Notes under the pieces: generated by a model
Seen by the model: the letters and a program-made list of their open reading frames with translations, nothing else
Databases searched by the model: none
Told to the model about the DNA's origin: nothing
Translations under genes and position numbers: made by a program
Source of the DNA: Mayfieldus sp963841445
GTDB lineage: Bacteria > Actinomycetota > Thermoleophilia > Solirubrobacterales > 70-9
Reading direction: 5' to 3'
DNA length: 64,000 nucleotides
NCBI GenBank assembly: GCA_963841445.1
Contig: CAWJCP010000002.1
Location: forward strand, 1,178,001 to 1,242,000
Shown here: positions 19,749 through 30,320 of the stretch, piece after piece
Layout: the number at the start of each line of letters is the position of its first letter
Numbering within the stretch: position 1 is the first letter of the stretch

Positions 19749-20447
19749 TCAGCCGCGGCGAAATGCTCGCCGCACGACCCGCGCCGCGGTCACCATGGTG
19801 ATGCGCAGGTAGAAGCTCACCGAGCGGTCGGCGATGTACTCCATGTCGTGGGAGAGCTTGTCGGCCCAGTCCTCCTCGCGGGTCAGCCGCACCTGGGCGA
19901 GGCCGGTGACCCCCGGGCGCACCACGAGCCGCTGCCAGTACTGCGGCACGCGCTCGCAGAGCTCCTCGAAGAAGGCGGGCCGGATCGGGCGCGGTCCGAC
20001 GATGCTCATCTCGCCGCGCAGCACGTTCCAGAGCTGCGGGACCTCGTCCAGGTGCACGGCCCGCAGCGCCCGGCCGACCGTCGTCACCTCGTCCTCGGTG
20101 CGCCTGGTCAGCTCCTCGCCGAGGTAGGGGCCGAGGCGGGTCTCGGCGTCCGCGGCCAGGGTGCGGAACTTGTACATCCCGAACACCCGCCCCGCCTTGC
20201 CGACCCGCCGGCCTTTGTAGAGAACCGGCCTCCCGGAGCTGATCGCGATCGCCAACACGACCAGCGCCAGCACCGGCGAGAGCACCAGCAGTGCCAGGCC
20301 GGAGAGCAGGACGTCGAGGCCGCGGAGGGGGATGTCGATGCCGCGACCCTCGTCGACGTGGGCCATCCGCGCATAGCGCTCGGCCAGCGACTCGGTCGGC
20401 CCCGCAACCGCGGCGGCGCCCGCACCAGCGCTGACCGCGGGCTTCAC
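19749..20447 (-). CDS. Bacterial sugar transferase (polyprenyl-phosphate glycosylphosphotransferase, small form)
   Basis: Adds the first sugar phosphate to a polyprenyl carrier for exopolysaccharide. A membrane helix at about 45-68 (DVLLSGLALLVLSPVLALVV) is followed by the catalytic domain with KGRRVGKAGRVFGMYKFRT, HLDEVPQLWNVLRGEMSIVG, GPRP and RPGVTGLAQV. The 232 residues contain only the catalytic half, without the extra four-helix N-terminal domain of larger WbaP-type enzymes. The ATG at 20447 overlaps the stop of the DUF354 gene by 4 nt. Confidence 0.9.
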   Translation of the reverse strand: MKPAVSAGAGAAAVAGPTESLAERYARMAHVDEGRGIDIPLRGLDVLLSGLALLVLSPVLALVVLAIAISSGRPVLYKGRRVGKAGRVFGMYKFRTLAADAETRLGPYLGEELTRRTEDEVTTVGRALRAVHLDEVPQLWNVLRGEMSIVGPRPIRPAFFEELCERVPQYWQRLVVRPGVTGLAQVRLTREEDWADKLSHDMEYIADRSVSFYLRITMVTAARVVRRAFRRG

Positions 20448-21451
20448 TGAAGCGTCCCCTCGATCATCTCGACCAGCAGCTGCGGGTCGCGCCGCGTCGC
20501 CTCGCCGGCGCCGACGCGCTTGTTGAGCTCCAGGGCCCGCGGATCGGTGAGCGGACGCAGGCGGCCGGAGCGGATCAGCGCCTCGTCGACCCCGCCGAGC
20601 CGGCCGCCGTAGGTCGTATAGACGGGAGTGCCGAGGGCAGCTGCCTCGCGGTTCATCGTCCCGCCGGCGGAGACGACCAGGTCGGCAAGCGCGACCAGGC
20701 TCTGCGCCTCGACGGTCTGCTCGGGGACGATCACGGAGGGCAGGTCCAGGTTGCCGACGTAGGCGCGCTGGGCATCGGTGCGCGGCAGCACGACGGCGTG
20801 CACCTCGGGGAGGCTGCCGACGTGGGCGAGCACCTGCGGAAAGAGGGGGTTTGACTTGCGGTGATAGAGGGAGACATCAGGCGGGGGCCGGACGATGACC
20901 ACGATGCGCTCCTCGTCGACGCCAAGCCTGCGGAGCGCGTCGGGATCAGGCTCGAAGTCCGAAAGGTAGTACTCCTCCTTCAGGCCCGGGTACTGGTGAA
21001 GCTTCTCGGGGCGGACCCCGAAGCGCCGCAGTCGCTGCGCTGGGACCGAGTCGGGGAAGATCACCCGGGTCGCAAGCCGACAGCCGATGTGGTGCTGGGT
21101 GGAGGCGTACTCGTAGTCGTGCATGTTGGCCTCCGGGATCCCCAGCCAGCGCGCCGCCATCGCCAGGTCATAGGAGCCGTGGGCGAGGGCGAGGTCGAAC
21201 TCGCGGCCCTTCCCGAAGCGCCGCATCCGCGTCGTTCGGTGCATCAGCCGGGCCAGCTTGCGGGCCCGCGAGGCGCCACCGTGGCGGCCGATCGGAGTGT
21301 GCTCGATGCCGTGCAGCTCGAGCAGCTGCTGGGTCTGCGTGTACTCGCGCGAGGTCACCTCGACCTCGTGCCCGGCGGCTTGGAAGCGCTCGATGATCGG
21401 GCGCAGCACCAGCACATGCGCCGGAGCGCTCATGTCGACCCAGACTCTCAT
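20444..21451 (-). CDS. DUF354 family protein (glycosyltransferase B-fold-like)
   Basis: Begins MRVWVDMSAPAHVLVLRPII, typical of DUF354 proteins, which have a UDP-GlcNAc 2-epimerase/glycosyltransferase-like fold. A C-terminal SAGGTMNREAAALGTPVYTT segment resembles the donor-binding half of such enzymes. ATG 21451 gives 335 residues; an in-frame start at 21493 adds 14 residues without family resemblance. It is coupled to a sugar transferase, suggesting surface glycan assembly. Acceptor and donor are unknown. Confidence 0.82.
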   Translation of the reverse strand: MRVWVDMSAPAHVLVLRPIIERFQAAGHEVEVTSREYTQTQQLLELHGIEHTPIGRHGGASRARKLARLMHRTTRMRRFGKGREFDLALAHGSYDLAMAARWLGIPEANMHDYEYASTQHHIGCRLATRVIFPDSVPAQRLRRFGVRPEKLHQYPGLKEEYYLSDFEPDPDALRRLGVDEERIVVIVRPPPDVSLYHRKSNPLFPQVLAHVGSLPEVHAVVLPRTDAQRAYVGNLDLPSVIVPEQTVEAQSLVALADLVVSAGGTMNREAAALGTPVYTTYGGRLGGVDEALIRSGRLRPLTDPRALELNKRVGAGEATRRDPQLLVEMIEGTLQ

Positions 21452-21476
21452 CGGCGGCCGCAAACCTTCGCATCCA

Positions 21477-22013
21477 TCATGTCCGCGGCTCATCGGTCAT
21501 CGCCACCAGGGCGATGATCGGGGTCACCAGCGCACCAAGGCAGATCCCGAAGGCGGCCTTGAAGGCGATGAAGTGACCGCAGCTGATCGTGCCGAGGTCG
21601 ATCAGCGCCAGGATCGCGGCCACCGGCGGCGCGACGAGGACGAAGCTGAACACCCCGAAGGCGACCGCGCGCCGTAGTCGCGGCGGCGGCAGCTTGGCGA
21701 GCCGGCGAGCATAGGGCTCGGGAAGCTGAAGCTGGGGAAGGGCGCCGTCTCGCAGCTCGGTCCAGACCGCGGTCGTCGCCAGCAGACCGGTGATCAGCGG
21801 CAGCACGAAGATCGTTCCCAGGGTGTCGCCGAGGGTGCTGGTCTCCGAGAGGGGCCGGGCCCAGAAGGGAACGTCGGGCTGGCCGCGGGTGAACAGCCAG
21901 GCGATCGCCGCGTTGACGACGAGGTTGATCAGCGCCGTCACCAGCAGCGCGTTGATGACTATCCAGCGCCGCTGCGGCGCCGGGAGCGACCTCCAGAGCG
22001 CCGCGGCTCCCAA
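21477..22013 (-). CDS. Integral membrane protein of unknown function
   Basis: A 178-residue protein with four predicted membrane segments: WIVINALLVTALINLVVNA near 17-35, LGTIFVLPLITGLLATTAVW near 65-84, AVAFGVFSFVLVAPPVAAIL near 115-134 and AAFGICLGALVTPIIALVAM near 152-171. A short basic stretch (ARRLAKLPPPRLRR) sits on one side. No family recognised. It lies 3 bp after glyA, so it is probably co-transcribed. Confidence 0.7.
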   Translation of the reverse strand: MGAAALWRSLPAPQRRWIVINALLVTALINLVVNAAIAWLFTRGQPDVPFWARPLSETSTLGDTLGTIFVLPLITGLLATTAVWTELRDGALPQLQLPEPYARRLAKLPPPRLRRAVAFGVFSFVLVAPPVAAILALIDLGTISCGHFIAFKAAFGICLGALVTPIIALVAMTDEPRT

Positions 22014-22016
22014 GCC

Positions 22017-23303
<1,287 letters not shown>

Positions 23304-23340
23304 GGCCGCGACGATAGCAGCGGCGCACTACGCTGAATCG

Positions 23341-23799
23341 ATGTCGAAATCCCGATCAACTCCGGGCGCGGGGACGGCCGCGTCCAACGTCGAGGTGATG
23401 CGAAAGGGCTTCGAGGACTACACGAGGAACGGCTACAAGGCGATGCTTCCGCTGCTCGCACCGGACTTCGAGCTCACCACGCCGCCGGGGCTCGCCGCCG
23501 AGCCGGACACCTACCGCGGCCGGGCGGGGATGCGGCGCTACTTCGAGTCCTTCTTCGAGGTGATGGAGGAGATTCGGGTCGAGCCGAAGGAGTTCCGTGA
23601 GATCAGGGACTGGGTCGTCATCCCGTTCGCGATGAGCGCCCGCGGCCGGGCGACCGGGATCGAGGCCGGACAGGAAGGGGTGATGGCCTGGCGGCTGCGC
23701 GACGGCAAGGCGGTTCGCTGCCTCGTCTTCGCGGAATTGGAGGAAGCGCTGGCTGCGGTCGCCGAGGCCGGCGACCGTCAGCGCAACGCGACTGAGTAA
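23341..23799 (+). CDS. NTF2-like / SnoaL-type protein
   Basis: A 152-residue protein with the NTF2 cone fold pattern: N-terminal helix NVEVMRKGFEDYTRNGYKAM, LLAPDFELTTPP strand, YRGRAGMRRYFESFFE and C-terminal strands GQEGVMAWRLRDGKAVRCLVF. Members are small-molecule isomerases, hydratases or binding proteins, and the ligand cannot be predicted. ATG 23341 sits 37 bp from the divergent glyA start. A shorter start at 23398 is possible. Confidence 0.72.
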   Translation: MSKSRSTPGAGTAASNVEVMRKGFEDYTRNGYKAMLPLLAPDFELTTPPGLAAEPDTYRGRAGMRRYFESFFEVMEEIRVEPKEFREIRDWVVIPFAMSARGRATGIEAGQEGVMAWRLRDGKAVRCLVFAELEEALAAVAEAGDRQRNATE

Positions 23800-23823
23800 C
23801 GCATAGGACGACCGGGGCGCTCC

Positions 23824-24450
23824 TCAACCGAGCACATCGTTGAGCGCAACTGCCGGCAGGCCGCCCTCGCGCAGAATTCGCCAAGCGCCGGTCGCATCGA
23901 GCTCCGTGAGGTCGATGACGGTCGAGGGTCGGCCGCTCAGCTCTCCCCCGTCGATCGCCAGGTCGGCGCCGGCGACGATCTCAGGTGCCAAGTCCTCGAA
24001 CCGCGAGGGTGCCGGCTCGCCGCTGCGGTTGGCGCTGCTCTGGAAGATCGGCGTCATCGCTCCCGCAAGCGGCCCATCGATGAGGCGAATGCCGAGGCGC
24101 TCCGGGTCCTCGCGGCAGGCAAGCGGGTAGCGTCGTCGCGGGTTGGAGATCACCAGGGTCACCGGCCCGGGCAGCAGCTTCCCGGCCGCCTCGCTGGTCC
24201 GCGATCCCATCTCCTCGACCAGCTCCCGCATCGCCAGGGGCGAGAAGTACATCACCGCCGAGGGCTTGCGATCGTCGCGTCCCTTCAGGGCATGGATCCG
24301 CCGCACGGCGGCCTCGTCGAGCGGGTCGCAGGCGAGGCCGTAGAGGCCGTCGGCGGGGAAGACGGCAACCCCGCCGGCGCCGAGGCATCGCTCCAGGGCC
24401 GCGCGCGCCGCCTCCGTCCCGTCGCGGGCGACCGAGACTTGCTCGCTCAT
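23824..24450 (-). CDS. tsaC: L-threonylcarbamoyladenylate synthase
   Basis: Makes threonylcarbamoyl-AMP for t6A37 modification of tRNAs reading ANN codons. The 208 residues show YrdC-fold motifs: ADGLYGLACDP, HALKGRDDRKPSAVMYF, LPGPVTLVI, RLIDGPLAGAM and QSSANRSGEPA. It is the short TsaC/YwlC form without a C-terminal Sua5 domain. Its placement near prmC and prfA matches the actinobacterial order (Rv1301 beside hemK). Confidence 0.93.
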   Translation of the reverse strand: MSEQVSVARDGTEAARAALERCLGAGGVAVFPADGLYGLACDPLDEAAVRRIHALKGRDDRKPSAVMYFSPLAMRELVEEMGSRTSEAAGKLLPGPVTLVISNPRRRYPLACREDPERLGIRLIDGPLAGAMTPIFQSSANRSGEPAPSRFEDLAPEIVAGADLAIDGGELSGRPSTVIDLTELDATGAWRILREGGLPAVALNDVLG

Positions 24451-24469
24451 CGCCGCGAGACCGCCTTGC

Positions 24470-26074
24470 TCATCGCCGCCGGCGGTCGCGGTGGCGCACG
24501 CTGGCGACGAAGCGGTCGATCACGTTGCCGGTCAGCCCGTTGAGCCGGCTCCGCGACCCGAAGCTCTGCGAAGGCCAGCGCGCCGCGCGGCGCAGGGCCC
24601 GGTGCAGGCGGTGGCGCAGATGGCGGCGTGGCCCGCGGTGCCTGGCCTGCAGAAGGTCCGTCGCGATCAGCCCGGCGCGGGCGTTGAGACGCACCGAGCG
24701 CAGGAAGGGACGCGCCTGGCGCACGAAGGGGCGCAGGCCGCCGACGCGCCGCAGGCGGCGGCGGGCGCCGGCGGCGAGACGCAGCTCGTGACGCAGGCGG
24801 GTCGCGGCTTCGCGGGCGGCGTGCCTTCGCTCGCCGACACGCCGATTCCGGCCGTCGCGGGCGCTCTGCCTCTGGCGGTCGCGGGCGCCCAGGAAGCGAC
24901 GGATCAGCCGCTTCAGGGTCGGCGCCTCGTCGCTGCGGCGCAGCGTGCTCGAGTAGTTGGCCTCGGCAAAGGCGCGCAGCGTCGGCGCCTGGCGCCCGGC
25001 GAGGCCGCGGGTCGCGCGCAGGAAGGCGCGGCGCGGCCGGTAGCGGCCCGGGTGACGCATCCAGCTGCCCGCCGTCGCCAGGGGCAGGAAGTTGAGGTCC
25101 GGCTGGTTGGCGGGGTTGAAGAAGAAGCCCCGCACGTGGCCGGCGACGTCGGCGCGGCGCGCGTAGGGGCCGAGGAAGATCCGGGCAGGCCAGTCCGAAT
25201 CGCCTCCGAGAACGTCATTTGTAGTCCAGTTCTCCCAGACGATCGGCGCCCGGCCGACCAATCGGCCGTATCGATCCGCCTGCTGCGGGGTGAAGGGCCG
25301 CGACTCGGTCTCCTTGCCGGTCCACATCACCTCGATTCCGGCGGCGAGTCGCTCCCGAAAGCCGCGCAGGTAATCGCTGTCTGCGATGCCCTTGTAGTCG
25401 GAGGTGACGGTGAGCAAGCGGGCAGCCGGTTCGCGATCGCGCAGGCGCACGTAGAGGCGGTCGAGCAGGTCGGCTGTGGCGCGGCCGAAGGCGCGGGCTC
25501 CATCGCCGTAGGCGGCCGCGTCCGCCGCGCAGCTAAAGCGGCGCTTGACGTCGTCGAAGCTGACCATGAAGGCTCGCGATCCAGCCGCCTGGAAGGGCTC
25601 CAGCTTGGCGAGCAACTGGTCCAGGTCAGCGTCGCTGGAGAAGCAGATCGGCGAGCTCGGCGCCGTGCCCGGCGGCGGCGCGTCACCGGGGCTCGCGTAG
25701 CGGGGCGCGGCGGGGCTGAGGTTGGGAATCCAGGCGATGCCGAGCCGCGACGCGAGCGCGATCTCGGCATCGAAGCTGGCCTGGCGGGCGGGCGGATAGG
25801 GATCGCGCCAGAGCGTTCGCTGGTAGGGGTCCCCCTTCGGCGCCTGCACGTAGGCGTTGAAGCCGTTGCGAGCGATGAAGCGCAGCAGGCGGCGCCGCTG
25901 CGGGGCGCTGAACTGGGGCCCGTATTGGCCTTGAATCACGCCGCGCCAGGCGAATGGGGACTTGGCGAGGGCACGCCCGGAGCTGAGCGAAGGGACGAAA
26001 AAGACGGCAGTGAGAGCAAGGAGAGCCCCCACCGTCGCGGCTGCAACAAGCGACTTGATGCGTTTTCCCCTCAT
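24470..26074 (-). CDS. Secreted GH84-like beta-N-acetylglucosaminidase domain protein
   Basis: Signal peptide or anchor at residues 8-38 (SLVAAATVGALLALTAVFFV), then a GH84-like catalytic barrel: GVIQGQYGPQFS, NGFNAYVQAPKGDPYQ, WRDPY, and MVSFDDVKRR carrying the Asp-Asp pair that in GH84 serves substrate-assisted catalysis. The classical GVIEGFYG loop is altered to GVIQGQYG. About 150 C-terminal residues are exceptionally Arg-rich but keep high GC3 and helical character, so they look real. It sits between prmC and tsaC, an unusual place. Target polysaccharide unknown; peptidoglycan or exopolysaccharide is possible. Confidence 0.8.
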   Translation of the reverse strand: MRGKRIKSLVAAATVGALLALTAVFFVPSLSSGRALAKSPFAWRGVIQGQYGPQFSAPQRRRLLRFIARNGFNAYVQAPKGDPYQRTLWRDPYPPARQASFDAEIALASRLGIAWIPNLSPAAPRYASPGDAPPPGTAPSSPICFSSDADLDQLLAKLEPFQAAGSRAFMVSFDDVKRRFSCAADAAAYGDGARAFGRATADLLDRLYVRLRDREPAARLLTVTSDYKGIADSDYLRGFRERLAAGIEVMWTGKETESRPFTPQQADRYGRLVGRAPIVWENWTTNDVLGGDSDWPARIFLGPYARRADVAGHVRGFFFNPANQPDLNFLPLATAGSWMRHPGRYRPRRAFLRATRGLAGRQAPTLRAFAEANYSSTLRRSDEAPTLKRLIRRFLGARDRQRQSARDGRNRRVGERRHAAREAATRLRHELRLAAGARRRLRRVGGLRPFVRQARPFLRSVRLNARAGLIATDLLQARHRGPRRHLRHRLHRALRRAARWPSQSFGSRSRLNGLTGNVIDRFVASVRHRDRRRR

Positions 26075-26089
26075 CGCTCTGCCTTCCCC

Positions 26090-26956
26090 TCAGTGCCCAT
26101 CTGTTCGTCGGCCGATCACGACTCGGGGGATGCCCGCGAGGTCATCCCGCGCCTCGGTGCGGGGATACCCCGCGGCGGCCACCATCTCCTCCACCCTCGC
26201 TGCCTGTCGCGCCCCCACCTCCAGTGCCAGGGCCTCGGCGAGAGGCTTACCGCTCAACGTCGCCTCACTGAGCGCCTGGAGCAGCTCCCGGATCGCGTCC
26301 AGGCCGTCGGCTCCGGCGAGCAGCGCCTCGCGCGGCTCCCAGTCGCGAATCTCCGGGGCCAGCCCAGGCCAGTCGGCCTCGGCGACGTAGGGCAGGTTGG
26401 CGAGCAGGAGGTCGAAGCCGCGCTCCTCGGGAAGCATGCCCGGCGCGAAGCTCACCCTCTCGGCGAACCCGAGCCGCGCGGCGTTCTCGGCCGCCAGCGC
26501 CAGCGCTCCGGGCGAGCTGTCAGTGGCAACGACCTCAACCCCATCGACCTCCGCGGCCAGCGCCAACGCAACTGCGCCGCTGCCGGTGCCAACGTCAAGC
26601 GCCCGGGCCGGAGCCAGCTCGACCCCGATCTCGACCAGCAGCTCGGTCTCGGGGCGCGGGATCAGGACCCGTGAGTCGACCCGCAGCTCGATGTCGCGAA
26701 ACCAGCGCCCCCCGAGGATGTAGGCGAGCGGCTCGCGGCGCAATCTGCGCCGCACCATGGCGCCGAAGGCGCGCGCCGCCGCAGGCTCGACTCCCGCCTC
26801 CGGCGCGGCGATCAGCCGCGCCCGCTCGGTGCCCGCGGCCGCCGCCAGCATCAGCTCCGCGTCTAGCCGCGGCGACTCGACCCCGGCCGCGGCGAGGGCG
26901 TCGATCGCGGCGCCGAGCGCATCCGCGACCCGATCGGATGCCCGCACGGCGCTCAT
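26090..26956 (-). CDS. prmC: Peptide chain release factor N5-glutamine methyltransferase
   Basis: Methylates the GGQ glutamine of release factors. The N-terminal helical domain is followed by the Rossmann methyltransferase: ALDVGTGSGAVALALA for SAM, and NLPYVAEADW as the Gln-binding motif, where many homologues have NPPY. 288 residues. The start lies 3 bp after the prfA stop, so enzyme and substrate are co-transcribed. Confidence 0.95.
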   Translation of the reverse strand: MSAVRASDRVADALGAAIDALAAAGVESPRLDAELMLAAAAGTERARLIAAPEAGVEPAAARAFGAMVRRRLRREPLAYILGGRWFRDIELRVDSRVLIPRPETELLVEIGVELAPARALDVGTGSGAVALALAAEVDGVEVVATDSSPGALALAAENAARLGFAERVSFAPGMLPEERGFDLLLANLPYVAEADWPGLAPEIRDWEPREALLAGADGLDAIRELLQALSEATLSGKPLAEALALEVGARQAARVEEMVAAAGYPRTEARDDLAGIPRVVIGRRTDGH

Positions 26957-26959
26957 CGG

Positions 26960-28039
<1,080 letters not shown>

Positions 28040-28064
28040 GAGCCTGATTCTTGCGCGCTTCGCG

Positions 28065-29057
28065 CTAAGCGACGATCTCTATCGGCGCCTCGGATGCGGC
28101 CTGCTCCGGCGTCTCGACCGCCAGCACGGCATCCAGCGCAGCGATCGCGACCTCGAGCTGTGACTCGTCGGGCTCGCGGGTGGTGAGGTTCTGAAGCATC
28201 AGGCCCGGCCACATCAGCGCCCGCACCCAGCGCTTGCTGCGGTTGCGGCCGGCCCACTTGATCACCTCATAGGAGAGCCCGGCGATCAGCGGGATGCCAA
28301 GGATCCGCGACGCGAGCAGCCAGTACCAGGCGGGCAGCCCGATCGGCGCGAAGACGAAGATCGCCAGCACCATCACGATCAGCAAGAAGCTCGTGCCGCA
28401 GCGCGGATGCAGCCGCGAGTAGAGCTTCGCTCGCGCCGGGATCAGCCGGTCCTCGGCCTCGTAGCAGGAGATCGTCTTGTGCTCGGCGCCGTGGTACTCG
28501 AATACCCGGCGCAAATCGGAAAGGCGGCTGATCAGGACGATGTAGCCGATGAAGATCGCGGTGCGCAGGATTCCCTCGACCAGCCAGAACAACACCGCTG
28601 AGCCGAGCTGGTCCTTGATCAGGCTCGTCGCCCCGACCGGGATCACGAAGAAGAGCCCGATCGCGAGCACCAGCGAAAGCACGATCGTCGCGCCCCATGC
28701 GAAGCCACCGATCTCCTCCTGCTCTTCGGGGTCGAGCTGCGCGTTTGCGGAGATCGCCAGGGCCCGGAAGCCGATCTTCAGCGACTCTCCGAGCGCGACG
28801 ACGCCGCGGATCACCGGCCAGCGCAGGACTCGATGGCGCTTCGCCCAGGAAACCAGCGGCTCCGAGGTGACGTCGATGTCACCCTCGGGCTTGCGGACCG
28901 CGACGGCCCAAACCGAGACGCCGCGCATCATCACGCCCTCGAGCACCGCCTGTCCGCCGACCGGCGCGTCGCGCTTCGCGACCAGGGCTCCGTCGGGCAT
29001 CCGCTCGGCGTCGGGCCCCGCCCCGTTTCCTTCCGTCCCCGTCGCCGGGCCTGCCAT
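28065..29057 (-). CDS. DUF1385 (YqhQ-like) integral membrane protein
   Basis: Conserved membrane protein of unknown function. Key stretches are GGQAVLEGVMMRG at the start of the domain, RVFEYHGAEHKTISCYEAE with conserved His/Glu/Cys, and LHPRCGTSFLLIVMV. Five or so hydrophobic segments. ATG 29057 gives 330 residues; an in-frame start at 29138 would overlap rpmE. DUF1385 genes beside rpmE and prfA are common in Gram-positive bacteria, so the placement is ordinary though the role is unknown. Confidence 0.88.
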   Translation of the reverse strand: MAGPATGTEGNGAGPDAERMPDGALVAKRDAPVGGQAVLEGVMMRGVSVWAVAVRKPEGDIDVTSEPLVSWAKRHRVLRWPVIRGVVALGESLKIGFRALAISANAQLDPEEQEEIGGFAWGATIVLSLVLAIGLFFVIPVGATSLIKDQLGSAVLFWLVEGILRTAIFIGYIVLISRLSDLRRVFEYHGAEHKTISCYEAEDRLIPARAKLYSRLHPRCGTSFLLIVMVLAIFVFAPIGLPAWYWLLASRILGIPLIAGLSYEVIKWAGRNRSKRWVRALMWPGLMLQNLTTREPDESQLEVAIAALDAVLAVETPEQAASEAPIEIVA

Positions 29058-29088
29058 CAAAGTTTCGCCCTCCCCAGGGCTCGGAGGT

Positions 29089-29304
29089 CTACTTGCCGGA
29101 CTTCGACCGCTTCGCGGCGCGGCGCTGGAAGCGCTCAACCCGTCCTCCGGTGTCGACCAGCTTCTGCTTGCCGGTGTAGAAGGGATGGCACGCCGAGCAG
29201 ATCTCCACGTGAAGGTCGGACTGCGTCGACCGCGTGTAGAACTGGTTGCCGCACGAGCAGTGCACGTTGGCGAGCACGTACTCGGGATGGATCGAGGTCT
29301 TCAT
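29089..29304 (-). CDS. rpmE: 50S ribosomal protein L31 (zinc-binding type)
   Basis: 71 residues starting MKTSIHPEYVLANVHCSCGN. Four cysteines (CSCG and CSAC) form the zinc site of the C+ type. An ATG three codons upstream (29313) is less like the family start. The lysine/arginine-rich tail RRAAKRSKSGK is typical. Confidence 0.96.
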   Translation of the reverse strand: MKTSIHPEYVLANVHCSCGNQFYTRSTQSDLHVEICSACHPFYTGKQKLVDTGGRVERFQRRAAKRSKSGK

Positions 29305-29315
29305 CGTGATCAATT

Positions 29316-29332
29316 CTAGCGACGGCCGCTAG
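29316..29332. promoter_or_regulatory. Palindrome in the rpmE/hydrolase divergent gap
   Basis: CTAGCG and CGCTAG flank a 5-nt centre, in the 66-bp gap between the divergent rpmE and hydrolase genes. Possible operator; no bound factor can be named. Confidence 0.3.
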
Positions 29333-29370
29333 CCTGGTCCGGAAGAGGGAACCGTGACTCGGAGGGAATC

Positions 29371-30228
29371 GTGATTCGCAGCCAAGAGATTGAGCTTCCC
29401 CAGGGCAGCATCCGCTATCGCGAGATCGGCGAAGGCGAGCCGATTGTCTTCGTGCACGGCTACCTGGTTGACGGCCGGCTCTGGACCGAGACCGCCGAGC
29501 GGCTCGCCGACTCGCACCGCTGCCTGCTCCCGGACTGGCCGCTCGGCGCACAGCGCACGGCGATGAACCCGGACGCGGACCTCTCGCCGCCCGGGATCGC
29601 CGCGATCATCGACGAGTTCATGGCGGCGCTTGACCTCTCGGCGGTCACGATCGTCGCCAACGACAGCGGCGGCGCGATGTCGCAGGTCCTGGTCACCACG
29701 CGGCCGCAGCGCGTCGGCCGCCTGGTGTTGACCAACTGCGACACCTACGACAACTTCCCGCCCTCGGTCTTCAAGCTGCTGCCGCCGCTGGCCAGGCTGC
29801 CCGGTGCGATGACGGCGATCGGGCTGCCGTTCCGGGTGCCCGCCCTGCGCCGAGCGGCTTTCGCACCGTTCGCAAAGCGACCGATCCCCCGCGAGCTCGT
29901 GGACAGCTGGATGGAGCCCTCGCAGAGCGACCCGGCGGTCAACCGCGACACCGCCAAGGTGACCGCCGGAATGAACAAGCGCTACACGCTCGAGGCAGCG
30001 CGGCGACTCGCCGAGTTCGATCGCCCGACGCTGCTCGCCTGGGCCCCGGAGGACCGCGTCTTCAAGCTCTCTGACGCGCGACGCCTGGCGCAGACGATCC
30101 CGAACGCTCGGCTGGAGACGATCGCCGACGCGAAGACCTTCCTCCCGTTCGACCAGCCCGAGCGGCTGGCCGATGCGATCGCCGCCTTCGTCGCCAGCAC
30201 CGAGGCGGTCGGCGCGTCCAGCGGCTGA
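29371..30228 (+). CDS. Alpha/beta hydrolase with aspartate at the nucleophile position
   Basis: Alpha/beta hydrolase fold: oxyanion region FVHGYLVDGRLWTE (HG motif), nucleophile elbow VANDSGGAMSQ, and a C-terminal half with LLAWAPEDRVF. Aligning ANDSGG with GNSMGG of serine hydrolases and VQDWGG of haloalkane dehalogenases places Asp, not Ser, at the nucleophile. That favours a dehalogenase/epoxide-hydrolase-like chemistry, but many uncharacterised actinobacterial proteins carry a similar NDxGG elbow. The GTG start at 29371 follows a CGGAGGG site. The gene is followed by a good terminator at 30237. Confidence 0.85.
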   Translation: MIRSQEIELPQGSIRYREIGEGEPIVFVHGYLVDGRLWTETAERLADSHRCLLPDWPLGAQRTAMNPDADLSPPGIAAIIDEFMAALDLSAVTIVANDSGGAMSQVLVTTRPQRVGRLVLTNCDTYDNFPPSVFKLLPPLARLPGAMTAIGLPFRVPALRRAAFAPFAKRPIPRELVDSWMEPSQSDPAVNRDTAKVTAGMNKRYTLEAARRLAEFDRPTLLAWAPEDRVFKLSDARRLAQTIPNARLETIADAKTFLPFDQPERLADAIAAFVASTEAVGASSG

Positions 30229-30236
30229 GCCAGGCC

Positions 30237-30278
30237 CGCTGCGCCCGCCGCAACCCCCTTCGGCGCAGCGTGTTTTTT
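30237..30278 (+). terminator. Rho-independent terminator after the alpha/beta hydrolase
   Basis: CGCTGCGCC (30237-30245) pairs perfectly with GGCGCAGCG (30262-30270), followed at once by TGTTTTTTGC. A 9-bp GC stem plus a six-T run is the clearest intrinsic terminator in the window. It starts 8 bp after the hydrolase stop. Confidence 0.85.
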
Positions 30279-30320
30279 GCAGAGGGGGAACGCAGGCAAC
30301 CGACGGAGGGTGAGGAGACG

